In this document: positions 53,473-62,780 of the stretch, piece by piece
Position numbering within the stretch: position 1 is the first letter of the stretch
Layout of the letters: the number at the start of each line of letters is the position of its first letter
Assembly (NCBI RefSeq): GCF_025215155.1
Contig: NZ_JALHAM010000117.1
Source of the DNA: Dryocola clanedunensis
Lineage (GTDB): Bacteria; Pseudomonadota; Gammaproteobacteria; Enterobacterales; Enterobacteriaceae
Direction: 5' to 3' (one strand)
Length of the DNA: 64,000 nucleotides
Position numbers and translations under genes: made by a program
Notes under the pieces: model-generated
Database searches by the model: none
What the model was told of the DNA's origin: nothing
What the model saw: the letters and a program-made list of their open reading frames with translations, nothing else

Positions 53473-54003
53473 ATGAGCTTACTCAACGTCCCGGCGGGTA
53501 AAGATCTGCCAGAAGACATCTACGTTGTTATCGAGATCCCGGCCAATGCCGATCCAATCAAATACGAAATCGATAAAGACACCGGCGCGCTGTTCGTAGA
53601 CCGCTTCATGTCTACCGCGATGTTCTACCCGTGCAACTACGGCTACATCAACCACACCCTGTCCCTGGACGGCGACCCGGTTGACGTGCTGGTCCCGACG
53701 CCATACCCGCTGGCGCCAGGCTCCGTGGTTCGCTGCCGTCCGGTTGGCGTGCTGAAGATGACCGACGAAGCGGGCGAAGATGCCAAGCTGGTTGCGGTTC
53801 CGCACACCAAGCTGAGCAAAGAGTACGATCACATCAAAGACGTGAACGACCTGCCAGAGCTGCTGAAAGCGCAGATCACCCACTTCTTCGAGCACTACAA
53901 AGACCTCGAAAAAGGCAAGTGGGTTAAAGTTGACGGCTGGGACAACGCAGAAGCGGCGAAAGCCGAAATCGTTGCTTCCTTCGAGCGCGCAGCGAAGAAG
54001 TAA
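53473..54003 (+). CDS. ppa: Inorganic pyrophosphatase
   Basis: 176 residues from the ATG at 53473, with AAGGA upstream. Family I soluble pyrophosphatase: KYEIDKDTGALFVDRF, YPCNYGYINHTLSLDGDPVDVLV with the metal-binding Asp cluster, and YDHIKDVNDLP. Hydrolyses pyrophosphate, pulling biosynthetic reactions forward. A marked use of common codons fits high expression. Divergent from ytfQ. Confidence 0.98.
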   Translation: MSLLNVPAGKDLPEDIYVVIEIPANADPIKYEIDKDTGALFVDRFMSTAMFYPCNYGYINHTLSLDGDPVDVLVPTPYPLAPGSVVRCRPVGVLKMTDEAGEDAKLVAVPHTKLSKEYDHIKDVNDLPELLKAQITHFFEHYKDLEKGKWVKVDGWDNAEAAKAEIVASFERAAKK

Positions 54004-54026
54004 TTCTTGCCGCGATGCTGACGTAA

Positions 54027-54053
54027 AAACACCGCCAGATGGCGGTGTTTTTT
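54027..54053 (+). terminator. Terminator of ppa
   Basis: AAACACCGCC-AGAT-GGCGGTGTTT hairpin followed by TTTT. Confidence 0.92.
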
Positions 54054-54118
54054 TATGGGCGAAATAGGAGTAGATGACGCTGCGTTTTCCCTTTTACTCT
54101 TAATATTAAACCATGCGG

Positions 54119-54469
54119 TTATTCCACGATGGCCTGAAGGCGCGCCAGCGCTTCTTCAACAACCTCTTCGGGAGCTGTTTCAATTTTACGGGCCCCGCGA
54201 TTCGCCAGATCTATCATGCGTACCTGATTCAGAAGCACAACGCCGTTCGTTTCAGTTCCGCTGCCGCTCAGCGATACGCTAAAACCCGCTTCACGTGCAA
54301 AGCTGCCACCCTGGGTTACAGGTGCGACAAGCACCATGCCTAACCGGTTAAAATTCCCCTTCGATAAGACCAGGGCCGGACGGCTAACTCCCTGTTGCTC
54401 TCGCCCTCTGCTCGGGTCAAAACCCACTAGCACAATATCTCCGCGCTCAAAGCAGGGACGTTTCACCAT
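54119..54469 (-). CDS. chpB: ChpB toxin, MazF-like mRNA interferase
   Basis: 116 residues. PemK/MazF fold: FERGDIVLVGFDPSRGREQQGVSRPALVLS, VLVAPVTQGG and LLNQVRMIDLANRG. Cleaves mRNA at specific sites when free from antitoxin. The start overlaps chpS by 7 bases, so the antitoxin is made first. Same location, next to ppa, as in E. coli. Confidence 0.94.
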   Translation of the reverse strand: MVKRPCFERGDIVLVGFDPSRGREQQGVSRPALVLSKGNFNRLGMVLVAPVTQGGSFAREAGFSVSLSGSGTETNGVVLLNQVRMIDLANRGARKIETAPEEVVEEALARLQAIVE

Positions 54470-54717
54470 ATCTCTTTGCCTACCGGGTTATCTTTACCCC
54501 AAACATCTTCTTCAGAATTCTGCGGCGCATCCATATCACACTGGGCCAACAGCTCTTCCAGCGTGTAACGTTTGCGAATAGCAGGTTTTAAAATCAGCTG
54601 ATTATTTTTCACTTCCGCCTCCATGCTCTGGCCAACTTTCAGGCCCAGCTCGTTGAGAACTACCCCAGGAATAACCATTCCGGCACTGTTTCCCCATTTT
54701 TTGATGGTAATGCGCAT
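54463..54717 (-). CDS. chpS: ChpS antitoxin, AbrB/MazE-like
   Basis: 84 residues from the ATG at 54717 (MRITIKKWGNSAGMVIP). N-terminal swapped-hairpin AbrB DNA-binding domain; acidic C-terminal tail (SEEDVWGKDNP) expected to wrap the ChpB toxin. The open frame extends 10 codons further without conservation. Confidence 0.93.
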   Translation of the reverse strand: MRITIKKWGNSAGMVIPGVVLNELGLKVGQSMEAEVKNNQLILKPAIRKRYTLEELLAQCDMDAPQNSEEDVWGKDNPVGKEIW

Positions 54718-54739
54718 GCTTTGCTCCCAAACGGACGAG

Positions 54740-54754
54740 TTATACAAAGTATAA
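54740..54754. promoter_or_regulatory. Dyad operator candidate of chpSB
   Basis: TTATAC-AAA-GTATAA, perfect 6-bp arms, 22 bases before the chpS start and likely overlapping the -10 region. Expected role: autorepression by ChpS or ChpS-ChpB. Confidence 0.6.
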
Positions 54755-54907
54755 ACATTTCCTTTTGAGGTGCACTATTTATAAACAATCGGATGGGGAG
54801 AGACCAGCCTGAGAATTGATCAAAAATGATTTCTGGAACAGAGCGTTCAGGAATAAAGAAACAGAGAGCGAAACCAACAAAAAGATGCGAAGCCGTTCGC
54901 AAAGAAG

Positions 54908-54930
54908 CGGCCACTCAGGGCGAGTGGCCG
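54908..54930 (-). terminator. Terminator of the tamA-tamB-ytfP operon
   Basis: CGGCCACT-CGCCCTG-AGTGGCCG hairpin on the minus strand, followed by CTTCTTTG, 13 bases after the ytfP stop. Confidence 0.75.
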
Positions 54931-54943
54931 TTGTGAAGAGAGC

Positions 54944-55288
54944 TCAGTACTTATCTTTATCCAGCCAGTTGCCGCTGTCGATGCGGGTTAATCCATCCAC
55001 TGATCTTTGGTATACGTACATCCACGCGCTGCCTTGCGCTGTCTGAATAAGCTGACGTTTATACTCGCCGCCCTTGGTACGCAGGGCATCCAGTTCGGCT
55101 AGCGTTGAAGCGTCAATACGGTAAACCTCGCCGATAACCTTGCCGTCACCAGGCACTGCGCCTGGATAGTGGCCAAGACTATAGAGCACATAGTTTTCCT
55201 GAGTGTGATCCCCCAGCCACTGGGCGTTGGTCATCCAGTGGCTGTTGCCCTGCTTGCGTCTTAAACTGCCGTAAACAAATATTCGCAT
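54944..55288 (-). CDS. ytfP: Gamma-glutamylcyclotransferase-like protein YtfP
   Basis: 114 residues. Starts with IFVYGSLRRKQGNSHWM, the GGCT nucleophile-loop motif (YGSLR), and contains VPGDGKVIGEVYRIDASTLAELDALRTKGGEYKR with the conserved acidic residue. Possible cyclotransferase on gamma-glutamylamines; activity not established. Two bases after tamB. Confidence 0.9.
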   Translation of the reverse strand: MRIFVYGSLRRKQGNSHWMTNAQWLGDHTQENYVLYSLGHYPGAVPGDGKVIGEVYRIDASTLAELDALRTKGGEYKRQLIQTAQGSAWMYVYQRSVDGLTRIDSGNWLDKDKY

Positions 55289-55290
55289 TG

Positions 55291-58200
55291 CTAAAACTCA
55301 AACTGATAGAGCACATCAAGTGCCTGGTCAATGCCAGACACCGCTTCCAGATATAGCTTAGGCATCAGGCGATAACGCAGGGTTAGCGTTGCCAGCGAGT
55401 CGAAAATACCCACGCCATATTTCACCTGGAGACCCGGCATGATATAGCCGCTGACCACCACCTGAGAGGAGTCTCCTACCCCTGCGGTATCCAGTGCCAG
55501 ATTGCTTACGCCAAACGTCTCGCCGATTTTACCCACAATCTGACCACTTTGTGCAACCCCCAGACCCACCAGCATTGAGGTCATGGCGTTACCATCGTCG
55601 CCTGAACTGTCTAAACCCTGGCCGCGAAGCAGGTAGGACAAGGCTTCCTGCTGAGACATGGCCGGATCGGAAAATATTTCGGCTTTTGGCTCATCGGCTG
55701 TTCCTGTTACGCGAACACCTGCAATCACGTCGTTTTCGGTTGCCTCAGGATTTCGGATCGCCTCAATATTTAGCAGCGGCTGATCCGGCGGCCCGGAGAA
55801 CAGCAGCTCCCCTTTACGGACAATCAGGTCCTGGCCATAGGCTTTGAAACTGCCCTGTGGGATGTTGATTTGACCATTCAGACCCAGCCCCTGCTTGTCC
55901 TGCACCATTTTCAGATCGCCATTCAGCCTTGCTTTCAGGCCGAAGGCGTCCAGACGCACATTATCACCGACATGGATAATCAGGTTACTGTTAATCGGAA
56001 TTCCCGCGGTTTGCGGTTTCTCCGGTTTCAGATCCTTATCGAGCATCACTTCATCGCTGGACACGCCCACAGAACTTTCCGGCACATCATGCACCACGAT
56101 GCGCGCCCACGGGATATCCACTCGGCCATCCAGCGTGAACAGGCTAGGCGTGGCGACAAACTCAATGTCTGGCGAGACGTCCAGGCGCACCATGGGTGGC
56201 ACCGTGATGCGCACCTTATTACCTTTCGCCGCCACTCGCGCACGCCAGTTATCAAGCTGAGTCCAGTCGGCATCACCGCTCAGAGCGATATCGCCCTGTT
56301 TTGTGCGCACCGTACCGGCAAGCGTTGAGTTCATGCCGTTGAAGTTCATGGCAATCTGGCTCGGCTGCATATCAAACGGCATAAAGTTACCGTCGATATC
56401 CACGCCGTTGAGCTGCAGCTGCCCGAAGATCTGTGGCCTTTCGACATTCCCGCCGAGCCGCAGGTTTGCATTCAGCTTGCCGGCGGCTTTTTCCCCGCGG
56501 GCGAAAATCGCGTTGGCGATAGCCAGGTCAAAGCCCCGCAGATTGATGTTACCGCCAAGGTTACGCCGTCCCTGCGGATCGGTGATTTGCACCTGTCCGT
56601 CAAACTGCCCGTTCTTAGCGACCCGGATCAGCCAACCGAGCTGGGCGCGGTTGTTTTTCAGCTCCGCACTCAGGTTCAGCGTATCGAACGCCACCGGCAG
56701 TGGACTGTTGTTCACGTCTTGCGTCACCTTAACGCCGCGTCCATTAAGGGTCACTTCCCCCTGCGGCAGGCCACCTGATTCACTGTCCCAGCTGACATCA
56801 GCTTTACCGCTGAACGTGCCGCTTGCCTGAGTTGTCTCCGGCATGAAGGGCTTGAGCATCGCCAGGTCGAAACGGTTGAGATTAACAATCGCCCGTCCCT
56901 TCGCGCCGGCATCAATGGTTTGCGGCACGCACAGCTCAGCGTTCGGGTTGTTCCAACAGTGTGGCCCGATGCTGATCTTCTGCTCTTTATTGCGATAATC
57001 CAGCGCGATGGAGCGGTTCAGACTCCACGGCCCCACCGGCGTTTCAAAGCGGGTATTGGTCAGGCTGCCTTTCCAGCGCTCTTCGGCACGATCGAAACTG
57101 CCGCTGAGGCTAAGCTGCCCGGAAACCGGCTCGCCCTGCATGCGCAGCTGGAGCTGGTGCTGCTTCTCGGTGCCTTTTGCTTCCAGCGTAACGAGGCTGA
57201 GATTGACGCCAGGCTGCGCGATGCGCTCAACGCGCAGGTTCAGATTCCCGCCGATTTGATCGGTAGACTTCACATCACCTTTCAGCAAGACGCGCGCGAT
57301 GGACAGCTCCTGCCAGCGCAGATTGTTAGCGGTGAGATCGGCCAGTATCTGTGGTGCTTTAACGTTGCCACGAACTTTAATGGTGCCCTTCGCCGTCCCG
57401 CCCAGGCCCGGTAAGGCATTATCCAGCCCGGGCGCGTCGATATTAGCATCCAGCTCCAGATCCTTCGGCCCCAACTCCCCCTTCACGTCCGCGCTGTTGC
57501 GGCCCAGTTCCAGATGGAGCCCGGGAATGTTCCATTGCATATAGCTGTTGCCTTTGAGCTTCCCGGAGACGCTAACTTTGTTTTGCTTCACGTTGCCGGC
57601 AATTTTTAGCTCAGGCACATCCACCTGCCAGGTTCCACCGTAGAGGCTACCGCTGGTTTTCACCAGACCGTTAAGCTTCGCTGGCCAGTCAGGGAATTGC
57701 TTAGCCGTATTAATGCCGTCGAGCTTCAGCTCCCCGCGCCAGCTGATCGCCTTGCTCCAGTCGAGGACGGCTTTCAGATCGGTATTGCCCTGAAGCGCTG
57801 CAATTCGCAGCTTGTCCAGATTGAGCTGCTGCTCGTTGCCCTTGCCGTCGAGAGTAATCACGGCGGAGGGGATCTGCTCACCTTTAACGGACGTGCGGAA
57901 CGACAGCGCGTAATCCGTCATCTTGCCGCTGAATTTCAGCTTCAGGTCATCCGCCTGATACGCTTTCTTGCCGGTAAACGGCCAGTACAGCTGTTTGCTG
58001 ACCACTTCCAGGTTGAGCGGCAGGCCTGCCTCAGCAAGCTGTGTATGAGCGGTAAGATCCATGTTGACCGGGCCTGAGAGACTCATGCCGACTTTCAGCA
58101 CGTCCCGCAGCTCACCGCCGATCTTCATCTTCACCTTCTCGCCTTTTACAGGGTCGATGTTAAGTGTAGTGTTGAGCGTCAGGTCGACCGGCCATTTATC

Positions 58201-59067
58201 GCGAAGCTGGGCGCTGCCCGTGGCGTTGACCAGCCCCTGGGACGAGTCCACATCCAGCGCGTCCAGTTTCAAATTGCCGTCGATGCTGCTGACCTTCAAC
58301 AGCAGGCTGCTGACCAGTAAATCCGTATCGCCGGTCAGGCGCAGGTTGCTGCCGCGAAACTCCTGGATGTTCAGATTGAGCGGCAGATGAACGTCGGTCA
58401 TTTCTGGTAAAACAGGCTTTTCAAAGAGCTGTTTCAGGGTTTCGCCCAGCGGCAGCTCATCCGGCTGCGGATTATTGATTTTCGGCTCAACCACCTCTTC
58501 CTGCGCCACCTTCGCCACCTTCGGCAGCGCAATCAGTAGCCCTTCGAGGCTGGTTGGCGTCAGCGTGACGTTCCTCTCCTGCCAGTTCAGACCGGAGGTG
58601 AAGGCCATCACCGAGACGGTAGTATTATCAATTTTGATATTGACGTTATTGAGCGCCACGCGGCTGAGCGTGATGGGATAGGGCGTGGTCAGATCGAGTG
58701 GCCCACTGTCCTCTTCAGGCGCTGGCGCTGACGGCGGCATCTTTTTAGAGTCGATGACCACATCGACATCTTTGAGCGAGAAATTGTTGACGCACAGGCT
58801 GCTGTCGCGCAGACAGCCGAGCTTCACGGCGAGATTAATTTCCCCCGCCCTCACATCCACGCCAGGCTGCTCATAGCGCAGCCCTTTGATGGTCAGATTA
58901 CGCCAGCCCCCCGTGACGCTGGCGATATCCAGCCCCGGCACCCAACGGTTTGCCGCATTAAACAGCACGTGAAGGCCGGTAGTCGTCCCCACCAGGAAGC
59001 CCACCGAGCCAATCAGCAATAAAACAACAACCAGCACCGCGAGGCTTATTTTCTTCCAACGACTCAT
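55291..59067 (-). CDS. tamB: Translocation and assembly module subunit TamB
   Basis: 1258 residues, as in E. coli (about 1259). A single N-terminal membrane anchor (KISLAVLVVVLLLIGSVGFLVG), a long stack of amphipathic beta strands forming a groove, and a C-terminal DUF490 domain (from about 920, with GISIN-type repeats and the final IDQALDVLYQFEF). It spans the periplasm and works with TamA in outer-membrane protein assembly, and AsmA-like proteins move phospholipids. Four-base overlap with tamA. Confidence 0.96.
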   Translation of the reverse strand: MSRWKKISLAVLVVVLLLIGSVGFLVGTTTGLHVLFNAANRWVPGLDIASVTGGWRNLTIKGLRYEQPGVDVRAGEINLAVKLGCLRDSSLCVNNFSLKDVDVVIDSKKMPPSAPAPEEDSGPLDLTTPYPITLSRVALNNVNIKIDNTTVSVMAFTSGLNWQERNVTLTPTSLEGLLIALPKVAKVAQEEVVEPKINNPQPDELPLGETLKQLFEKPVLPEMTDVHLPLNLNIQEFRGSNLRLTGDTDLLVSSLLLKVSSIDGNLKLDALDVDSSQGLVNATGSAQLRDKWPVDLTLNTTLNIDPVKGEKVKMKIGGELRDVLKVGMSLSGPVNMDLTAHTQLAEAGLPLNLEVVSKQLYWPFTGKKAYQADDLKLKFSGKMTDYALSFRTSVKGEQIPSAVITLDGKGNEQQLNLDKLRIAALQGNTDLKAVLDWSKAISWRGELKLDGINTAKQFPDWPAKLNGLVKTSGSLYGGTWQVDVPELKIAGNVKQNKVSVSGKLKGNSYMQWNIPGLHLELGRNSADVKGELGPKDLELDANIDAPGLDNALPGLGGTAKGTIKVRGNVKAPQILADLTANNLRWQELSIARVLLKGDVKSTDQIGGNLNLRVERIAQPGVNLSLVTLEAKGTEKQHQLQLRMQGEPVSGQLSLSGSFDRAEERWKGSLTNTRFETPVGPWSLNRSIALDYRNKEQKISIGPHCWNNPNAELCVPQTIDAGAKGRAIVNLNRFDLAMLKPFMPETTQASGTFSGKADVSWDSESGGLPQGEVTLNGRGVKVTQDVNNSPLPVAFDTLNLSAELKNNRAQLGWLIRVAKNGQFDGQVQITDPQGRRNLGGNINLRGFDLAIANAIFARGEKAAGKLNANLRLGGNVERPQIFGQLQLNGVDIDGNFMPFDMQPSQIAMNFNGMNSTLAGTVRTKQGDIALSGDADWTQLDNWRARVAAKGNKVRITVPPMVRLDVSPDIEFVATPSLFTLDGRVDIPWARIVVHDVPESSVGVSSDEVMLDKDLKPEKPQTAGIPINSNLIIHVGDNVRLDAFGLKARLNGDLKMVQDKQGLGLNGQINIPQGSFKAYGQDLIVRKGELLFSGPPDQPLLNIEAIRNPEATENDVIAGVRVTGTADEPKAEIFSDPAMSQQEALSYLLRGQGLDSSGDDGNAMTSMLVGLGVAQSGQIVGKIGETFGVSNLALDTAGVGDSSQVVVSGYIMPGLQVKYGVGIFDSLATLTLRYRLMPKLYLEAVSGIDQALDVLYQFEF

Positions 59068-60797
59068 AGTTCAGGCCCCAGACCGATGTAAAACTGCAAT
59101 CCGTGTTCGTCTTTATCCCCCACGGGTACGGCCAAATCGAGCTTGACCGGCCCAACCGGCGACTGCCAGCGCACACCGACACCTGCACCAGTTTTGAAGT
59201 CACTCTTCTTGATATCGTTAACCGCCTCACCGGAGTCGACGAAGGCTGCGCCCCACCACTTCCCGGTGACGTTGTACTGATATTCCAGCGAGCCGGTAGC
59301 CAGCTTCGAGGCGCCGGTCAGCTCGCCTTTGTCGTTTTCAGGGGAGATAGATTTGTATTTATAACCACGGATACTGCGGTCGCCACCGGCGAAGAAGCGC
59401 AGATCCGGCGGCACTTTGTCAAAATCGCCGGTCTCTATCCAACCGACGTTGCCACGCACCACGAAACGGTGTTTGTCATATAGCGTACGGATCCACACCT
59501 GCTGCGCCTGCACAACGGCGAAGTCCACGTCGGAACCCCACATCGTGTTTGACACATCGATTGAGTAGCGTTGTGAATCCCCCCAGGTTGGCATCAACCC
59601 ACCGCGAGAACGGGTTCGGTTGAGGCTCACGCCCGGGTAAAGCAGCATGGTGGTGTTGGTGACATCTGCCTGGGTATAGTGATCGAGACTCCAGCGTAGG
59701 TTAATCGCGTGCTGCCAGCCGCTGGATAAATCCCAGTAGCGTGAAATGGCAAGCGTACTTGAATCGGACTTTGTATCGTTCAGGTCAGTGTTTTTGAAAC
59801 CGCCCTGCATCAGGTAGTACTGTTCGAGCGGATTTTTTAGCAGCGGGACTTTGTAGGTAAAGTCGAGGATCTGCTCTGGCGCCGAAATACTGGCGCTGGT
59901 AGTTAGACTATGGCCATAGGAGTTCATCCACGGCTTCTTCCACGACGCTTTGACGCGTGGACCAACGTCGGTGGAGTAGCCCACGCCGGTTTCAATCGTG
60001 TTTTCGGTACGCGGCGACACCACGCCGTGCAGCGGTAATATTTTCGTTTTGCGAGCTTTGTCGAACTCTGGTGCAACGACAACAGAGTTAAACCAGCCGG
60101 TAGCCGACAGGCGACGGTTCAGTTCGGCAAGATCTTTTGACTGGTAGTATTCGCCCTTTTTAAAGGGCACCAGGTTTTGCAGATACTCTTCGCGAATCTG
60201 CGAGCCTTCAAAGCTCACATCGCCAAAACGATAGCGTTGTCCGCTGTTATAGTCGATATCCCAGAACGCCTGATGACGCGCAAGGGAGACACCCAGTTGG
60301 CTCTTATCAAACTGGCTGTCGAAATAGCCTTTACGCAGCGAGATGCTGGTCAGGCTCTTTTTGAAACTGTCGTATTCGCCGTGATTAAGGACCGTGCCAT
60401 TCTTTGGTTTTTCGCTTAAAAGCTTCAGGAAGTCCTGGTCGTCGCGTGCGCCGCCGCGCAAAATAACATCCGTCCCGCCAATCAGCACCGGCGGCCCCGC
60501 CTGAACTTTAGCCAGTAGCACCTGGCGACCTTTGGCAGGGGGTGGACGTAAATCAAATTCAATGGTGGGTTCGTAATAGCCGAGCGCTTTTAACCCTTCG
60601 CGGATAGCATCATCAACGCGAGCGCGAAAACGCCTGTCCGGCGTGACCTCATCGCCCTGAATCGTCGAAAGCTGCGCGCGGACGTTCTTTTCCAGATCCC
60701 CGCTTAGCCCTTCAACCTGTAATCGTACGTTGGCAGCACTTGCCCAGGTGCTTGCCAGGCATAAACTTGCCAGCAATAACTTTCGGATTCTTGGCAC
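59064..60797 (-). CDS. tamA: Translocation and assembly module outer-membrane protein TamA
   Basis: 577 residues. Signal peptide cut near ASA; three POTRA domains (about 25-265) and an Omp85 16-stranded barrel, with the RGYKYKS motif of loop 6 (FFAGGDRSIRGYKY) and a C-terminal aromatic strand. Inserts outer-membrane proteins and binds TamB. Divergent from msrA across 223 bases, which hold promoters for both and no other gene. Confidence 0.97.
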   Translation of the reverse strand: MPRIRKLLLASLCLASTWASAANVRLQVEGLSGDLEKNVRAQLSTIQGDEVTPDRRFRARVDDAIREGLKALGYYEPTIEFDLRPPPAKGRQVLLAKVQAGPPVLIGGTDVILRGGARDDQDFLKLLSEKPKNGTVLNHGEYDSFKKSLTSISLRKGYFDSQFDKSQLGVSLARHQAFWDIDYNSGQRYRFGDVSFEGSQIREEYLQNLVPFKKGEYYQSKDLAELNRRLSATGWFNSVVVAPEFDKARKTKILPLHGVVSPRTENTIETGVGYSTDVGPRVKASWKKPWMNSYGHSLTTSASISAPEQILDFTYKVPLLKNPLEQYYLMQGGFKNTDLNDTKSDSSTLAISRYWDLSSGWQHAINLRWSLDHYTQADVTNTTMLLYPGVSLNRTRSRGGLMPTWGDSQRYSIDVSNTMWGSDVDFAVVQAQQVWIRTLYDKHRFVVRGNVGWIETGDFDKVPPDLRFFAGGDRSIRGYKYKSISPENDKGELTGASKLATGSLEYQYNVTGKWWGAAFVDSGEAVNDIKKSDFKTGAGVGVRWQSPVGPVKLDLAVPVGDKDEHGLQFYIGLGPEL

Positions 60798-61020
60798 GTT
60801 TTCTCCTGAAGATCCTTATTCACGTCCCTGTACAGAAACGCTTCTACCGCTCCGCGGCTTAACAAAACCCCAACATCGGGGTTGAAAACTGCTCAAACAC
60901 CCAAATAATTCTTATATGTACTGTTGTCTAATAAAGCGTAGTTATTGTCCGCAATTACAGACCTGGTTACAACCGTGTAACGGTTGCGATCGATTTTTGA
61001 CCAATCGGGAGAATAAGTAA

Positions 61021-61659
61021 ATGTCACTCTTTGAGAAAACCCATCCCGTTGCGCAGTCTGAGGCCCTACCAGGTCGCAACACGCCAATGCCGGTTGCTAC
61101 CCTGCATGCAGTTAATGAACACTCCATGACTAATGTACCAGATGGCATGGAAATCGCTTATTTTGCGATGGGTTGTTTCTGGGGCGTTGAACGTCTGTTC
61201 TGGCAGGTGCCTGGCGTTTACAGCACCGCAGCGGGGTACGCAGGCGGCTATACGCCAAATCCAACCTACCGCGAAGTTTGCAGCGGCCAGACCGGGCACA
61301 CCGAGGCGGTCCGCGTCGTTTATGACCCGCAGGTAGTGAGTTATGAACAGCTGCTGCAAATATTCTGGGAAAATCACGATCCGGCCCAGGGCATGCGCCA
61401 GGGCGGCGATGTTGGCACCCAATACCGTTCGGGTATCTACCCGTTAACGCCAGAACAGGACGCAGCAGCACGAGCAAGCTTAGAGCGCTTCCAGGACGCC
61501 ATGGTCTTAGCTGGTGATGACCGCCAGGTGACAACAGAAATCGCCAACGCAGGTCCGTTTTACTACGCCGAGGACGACCACCAGCAGTATCTGCATAAAA
61601 ACCCGTACGGCTACTGCGGTATCGGAGGGATTGGCGTTTGTCTGCCGCCTCAGGGGTGA
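61021..61659 (+). CDS. msrA: Peptide methionine sulfoxide reductase A
   Basis: 212 residues. Catalytic Cys52 in AMGCFWGVERLF, resolving Cys199 and Cys207 in YGYCGIGGIGVC. Reduces (S)-methionine sulfoxide in proteins using thioredoxin. GGGAG is 10 bases upstream. The E. coli gene downstream, ytfL, is not present here; the accessory region starts instead. Confidence 0.98.
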   Translation: MSLFEKTHPVAQSEALPGRNTPMPVATLHAVNEHSMTNVPDGMEIAYFAMGCFWGVERLFWQVPGVYSTAAGYAGGYTPNPTYREVCSGQTGHTEAVRVVYDPQVVSYEQLLQIFWENHDPAQGMRQGGDVGTQYRSGIYPLTPEQDAAARASLERFQDAMVLAGDDRQVTTEIANAGPFYYAEDDHQQYLHKNPYGYCGIGGIGVCLPPQG

Positions 61660-61667
61660 TTCGAGCC

Positions 61668-61692
61668 AAAACCCGGTCCTGTGCCGGGTTTT
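61668..61692 (+). terminator. Terminator of msrA
   Basis: AAAACCCGG-TCCTGTG-CCGGGTTTT, 9-bp stem followed by AT-rich sequence. Confidence 0.85.
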
Positions 61693-61726
61693 ATCATTTC
61701 AGGAAATTGTCTGGGTTCAATTCTGA

Positions 61727-62002
61727 CTACGGATATTCCTGACGAGAATGAAGAACGCTAAGAACTTCAATAGTCTCATCAAGAACCCGATAAACAACGA
61801 CGTAGTTAGGGTGAGCCACAATTTCTCGCGTGCCCGGGATCCGACCCTGACGGTAGAAATAGGGGTGATTGACCACAGGAACGATGGATTCTTCTATACG
61901 ATGCAGGATGGATTCCGCTGCGAAGGGATTTTCTTGTGCGATAAAAGCAATCAATGTAAACAGATCCGTCTTTGCTTCATCAGTCCATTTGATTGAAAAC
62001 AT
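61727..62002 (-). CDS. ParE/RelE-family toxin
   Basis: 91 residues. ParE-like fold: FSIKWTDEAKTDLFTLIAFIAQENPFAAESILHRIE, then PGTREIVAHPNYVVVYRVLDETIEVLSVLHSRQEYP. Toxin of a type II pair; ParE poisons gyrase, RelE relatives cleave mRNA, and the sequence does not settle which. Its start overlaps the antitoxin stop by one base (TAATG). Confidence 0.88.
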   Translation of the reverse strand: MFSIKWTDEAKTDLFTLIAFIAQENPFAAESILHRIEESIVPVVNHPYFYRQGRIPGTREIVAHPNYVVVYRVLDETIEVLSVLHSRQEYP

Positions 62003-62193
62003 TAAGCCATTTTCCTCCTGGCTTTAGCCTGCTCTATAATTTTTCGCGCACCGGCCATCACTTCATCATGAGGTATGCCCGGCTTGTCGCTGCTCATCGC
62101 TTTCTCAACTTTTTCCCTGAACCAGCGGTCATAGTTTGCTGCCAACTCCTCCGTTTCAAATTCTGAAACGATTGGCGATAATTTTTCGGTCAT
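62002..62193 (-). CDS. Antitoxin of the ParE-type pair
   Basis: 63 residues from the ATG at 62193; a GTG four codons earlier is possible. Central segment ETEELAANYDRWFREKVEKAMSSDKPGIPHDEVMAG resembles ParD-like or RHH/CopG-related antitoxins, with a basic C-terminus (KARRKMA). First gene of the pair. Confidence 0.8.
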   Translation of the reverse strand: MTEKLSPIVSEFETEELAANYDRWFREKVEKAMSSDKPGIPHDEVMAGARKIIEQAKARRKMA

Positions 62194-62780
62194 ATCGGCT
62201 CTCACTTTCTGCTGATTTTATAATCAGTATAGCTGGTACGCTTTTCGAAACCAAGAAGCCAACCTGGTTCCTGGAAGCTACGCCGCAGATACTGAATTTT
62301 GCCCAGTGGCAGCCCCTCCCCGCCTTAAGCTATACTACCCGTTGAATTTGCAGGCAAGCTCACCTGAGACGCCCGCTTTTTTTTGTGTATGACCCCAATG
62401 GATTTTCAACTTTCCCTTCCGAGGATCTGGCCACAACAGCCAGAAAAACTATGTTAAACAGCCATTTTGAAACCACTATATTAGGGTAGTAAGCCTGTGT
62501 TGGTGCGGATTTGATGGTGATTTATGGTGTTTGGACCTTAGGAGAAATGACAGAAGAGATCAAGTTTGTTTCGGTAAACTTAAAATTTAAAAATCCTCAA
62601 ATATCTATGATTGAACGGAACGAGGTAATTAGCGGCGAATTACTGCGACAATCTAGGCCGATAACACTTAATGCGTTGATTTTAAAAAATCACATTATTC
62701 ATATTGTCATTTCTGGGATATCGAAAGGATTTTTACAGTACTAAATTGCAAGCCTCCTTCGTTAACCCCCTTCCGCTATA
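62194..62780. other. AT-rich gap, no supported gene
   Basis: Contains the TA upstream region, a GC-rich stem near 62350 followed by eight T (GACGCCCGCTTTTTTTT), and AT-rich sequence on the way to the recombinase stop. A 77-codon frame at 62511 has an unusual start and no ribosome-binding site and was left out. The base composition suggests mobile-element debris. Confidence 0.4.

Noticed and set aside
62511..62744. 77-codon plus-strand frame between the antitoxin and the recombinase
   Set aside because: Non-ATG first codon, no ribosome-binding site, no recognisable domain, AT-rich surroundings; not supported.
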